Assembly: GCF_050948175.1 (NCBI RefSeq)
Contig: NW_027490161.1
Span: 310,001-374,000, forward strand
Direction: 5' to 3'
Source of the DNA: Xylocopa sonorina
Taxonomy: Eukaryota; Arthropoda; Insecta; Hymenoptera; Apidae
DNA length: 64,000 nt
Made by a program: the position numbers and the translations under genes. Every line of letters starts with the position of its first letter. Within the stretch, counting starts at the first letter, position 1. This document shows, piece by piece, positions 60,975-64,000 of this stretch. A model generated the notes under the pieces. The model did no database searches, was not told the DNA's origin, and was given only the letters and a program-made list of their open reading frames with translations.

Positions 60975-63900
60975 TGCTTCGATACGTAGACATATGCAAA
61001 CGCTATTTCCTTGCAAGGAAGTGTCGCATTTACATTCATTTGAAGTGTAGAAGAGGAATACATGACACTTCGCAAATCATATTATATCTTACCATGAAAC
61101 AGAGAAATGAGATGCGATATCGCGTTTTAAGAAGCATTAGAACTCTATTGCTACGATACCTAGACATCTGCAGACGCTATTTCCTAGCAAGGAAGTGTCG
61201 CATTTACATTCATTTGAAGTGTAGAGGAGGAATACATAACACTTCGCAAATCATGTTACATATTACCATGAAACATAGAAATGAGATGCGCTATCGCGTT
61301 TTAAGAAGCATTAGAACACTATTGCTACGATAGGTAGACATTTGCAAACGCTATTACCTGGCAAGGAAATATCGCATTTACATTCATATGAAGTGTAGAG
61401 GAGGAATACATAACACTTCGCAAATCATATTACATCTTACCATGAAACATAGAAATGTGAGGCGATATCGCGTTTTAAGAAGCATTAGAACTCTGTTGCT
61501 ACGATACCTAGACATCTGCAGACGCTATTTCCTAGCAAGGAAGTGTCGCATTTACATTCATTTTAAGTGTAGAGTAGGAATACTTAACACTTCGCAAATC
61601 ATATTACGTCTTACCATGAAACATAGAAATGAGATGCGATATCGCGTTTTAAGAAGCATTAGAACTCTATTGCTACGATACCTTGATATCTGCAGACGCT
61701 ATTTCCTAGCAAGGAAGTGTCGCATTTACATTCATTTGAAGTGTAGACGAGGAATACATGACACTTCGCAAATCATATTATATCTTACCATGAAACATAG
61801 AAATGAGATGCGATATCGCGTTTTAAGAAGCATTAGAAAGCTATTGCTGCGATACGTAGACATCTGCAAACGCTATTTTCTAGCGAGGAAGTATCGCATT
61901 CACATTCATTTGAAGTGTTGACGAGGAATACATAACACTTCGCAAATCATATTATATCTTACCATGAAACATAGAAATGAGATGCGATATCGCGTTTTAA
62001 GAAGCATTAGAGCACTATTGCTACGATAGGTAGACATTTGCAAACGCTATTTCCTTGCAAGGAAGTGTCGCATTTACATTCATTTGAAGTGTAGACGAGG
62101 AATACATAACACTTCGCAAATCAGATTATATCTTGCCATGAAACATAGAAATGAGATGAGATATCGCGTTTTAAGAAGCATTCGAAATCTATTGCTACGA
62201 TACGTAGACATCTGTAAACGCCATTTCCTAGCGAGGAAGTGTCGCATTCCCATTCATTTGAAGTGTAGACGAGGAATACATAACACTTCGCAAATCATAT
62301 TATATCTTACCATGAAAGATAGAAATGAGATGCGATATCGCGTTTTAAGAATCATAAGAACTCTATTGCTACGATACGTAGAAAACTGCAAACGCTATTT
62401 CCTTGCAAGGAAGTGTCGCATTTACATTCATTTGAATCGCATACGAGGAATGCATAACACTTCGCAATGAATATTATATCTTATCATGAAACATAGATAT
62501 GAGATGCAATATCTCGTTTTAAGAAGCATTTGAACTCTATTGCTACGATACGTAGACATCAGCAAACGCTATTACCTAGCGAGGAAGTATCGCATTCACA
62601 TTCATTTGAAGTGTAGACGAGGAATACATAACACTTCGCAAATCATGTTATATCTTACCATGAAGCATAGAAATGAGATGCGATATCGCGTTTTAAGAAT
62701 CATATGAACTCTATTGCTACGATACGTAGACATCTGCAATCGTTAATTCCTTGCAAGGAAGTGTCGCATTTACTTTCATTTGAATCGTAGACGAGGAATG
62801 CATAACACTTCCCAATGAATACTATATCTTATCATGAAACATAGATATGAGATGCAATTTCTCGTTTTAAGAAGCATTTGAACTCTATTGCTTCGATACG
62901 TAGGCATATGCAAACGCTATTTCCTTGCAAGGATGTGTCGCAATTACATTCACTTGAAGTGTAGACGAGGAATACATAACACTTAGGCAAATCATATTAT
63001 ATCTTACCATGAAAGATAGAAATGAGATGCGATATCGCGTTTTAAGAATCATAAGAACTCTATTGCTACGATACGTAGACAACTGCAAACGCTATTTCCT
63101 TGCAAGGAAGTGTCGCATTTACATTCGTTTGAATCGCATACGAGGAATGCATAACACTTCGCAATGAATATTATATCTTATCATGAAACATAGATATGAG
63201 ATGCAATATCTCGTTTTAAGAAGCATTAGAACTCTATTGCTACGATAGGTAAACATCTGCAAACGCTATTTCCTTGCAAGGAAGTGTTGCATTTACATTC
63301 ATTTGAAGTGTAGACGAGGAATACATGACACTTCGCAAATCATATTATATCTTACCATGAAACATAGAAATGAGACGCGATATCGCGATTTTAAGTAGCA
63401 TTAGAACACTATCGCTACGATACCTAGACATCTGCAGACGCTATTTCCTAGCAAGGAAGTGTCGCATTTACATTCATTTGAAGTGTAGAGTAGGAATACT
63501 TAACACTTCGCAAATCATATTACGTCTTACCATGAAACATAGAAATCAGATGCGATATCTCGTTTTAAGAAGCATTTGAACTCTATTGCTTCGATACGTA
63601 GACATATGCAAACGCTATTTCCTTGCAAGGAAGTGTCGCATTTACATTCATTTGAAGTGTAGAAGAGGAATACATGACACTTCGCAAATCATATTATATC
63701 TTACCATGAAACAGAGAAATGAGATGCGATATCGCGTTTTAAGAAGCATTAGAACTCTATTGCTACGATACCTAGACATCTGCAGACGCTATTTCCTAGC
63801 AAGGAAGTGTCGCATTTACATTCATTTGAAGTGTAGAGGAGGAATACATAACACTTCGCAAATCATATTACATCTTACCATGAAACATAGAAATGAGATG

Positions 63901-64000
63901 CGCTATCGCGTTTTAAGATGCATTAGAACACTATTTCTACGATAGGTAGACATTTGCAAACGCTATTACCTGGCAAGGAAATATCGCATTTACATTCATT
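60971..64000 (+). repeat. Satellite array right of the gypsy copy, about 17 monomers to window end
   Basis: Same 174-bp satellite, same orientation, continuing the monomer interrupted at 51871. About 61548-62539 matches about 50880-51870, and the monomers from 63583 resemble those from 60971 (spacing 2612 bp, 15 monomers plus 2 bases). Three aberrant AATGAATATT/AATGAATACT monomers lie at about 62466, 62815 and 63165. An inserted base occurs in CGCGATTTTAAG near 63388. The array runs off the window edge. Nothing but satellite is seen. Confidence 0.95.

Noticed and set aside
5887..64000. Telomeric repeats (TTAGG or TTAGGG type)
   Set aside because: No run of such short repeats was seen. The array is uniformly 174-bp monomers.

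Overview
The window looks like heterochromatic eukaryotic DNA, probably from an insect. It holds one very large tandem satellite array and two nearly identical Ty3/gypsy LTR retrotransposon copies inserted into it. I see no host single-copy gene, tRNA or rRNA. The insect assignment, with Hymenoptera as a guess, rests on the style of the Gag-Pol proteins and on the absence of introns, operons or bacterial signals. It is inference only.

Layout. (1) 1-5886: the 3' part of a plus-strand gypsy copy, running from within protease through RT, RNase H and integrase to a 1560-bp 3' LTR. (2) 5887-51871: about 46 kb of a head-to-tail satellite with a 174-bp period, roughly 264 monomers, all in one orientation. 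Blocks of 0.7-5 kb recur at spacings that are multiples of 174 bp, give or take a few bases. Examples are two adjacent 3132-bp (18-monomer) copies and a 4.8-kb block repeated 6434 bp away. (3) 51872-60970: a complete 9099-bp minus-strand copy of the same gypsy element, with two 1560-bp LTRs that look identical, a 4-bp target duplication (CTAT), a primer-binding site, gag, a convincing -1 frameshift signal, pol and a polypurine tract. (4) 60971-64000: the same satellite in the same orientation, about 17 more monomers.

How the parts work together. Gag is made from the first ORF. A G_GGA_AAC heptamer followed by a GC-rich stem should shift a fraction of ribosomes into the protease/RT/RNase H/integrase frame. 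The pol frame does not stop at the polypurine tract: it reads about 330 nt into the 3' LTR, so U3 is both promoter DNA and pol C-terminal coding sequence. No env is present. The minus copy carries one extra base in a homopolymer between protease and RT, which breaks pol. The plus copy is in frame across the visible part.

The satellite period is 3 x 58, so one plus-strand frame stays in register through successive monomers. This produces many long repetitive ORFs that I do not regard as genes. Each typical monomer carries two perfect palindromes and two further inverted-repeat elements. The least ordinary features are the satellite with its layered higher-order duplications, its palindromic design and its open frame, together with two young retrotransposon copies inserted in it.
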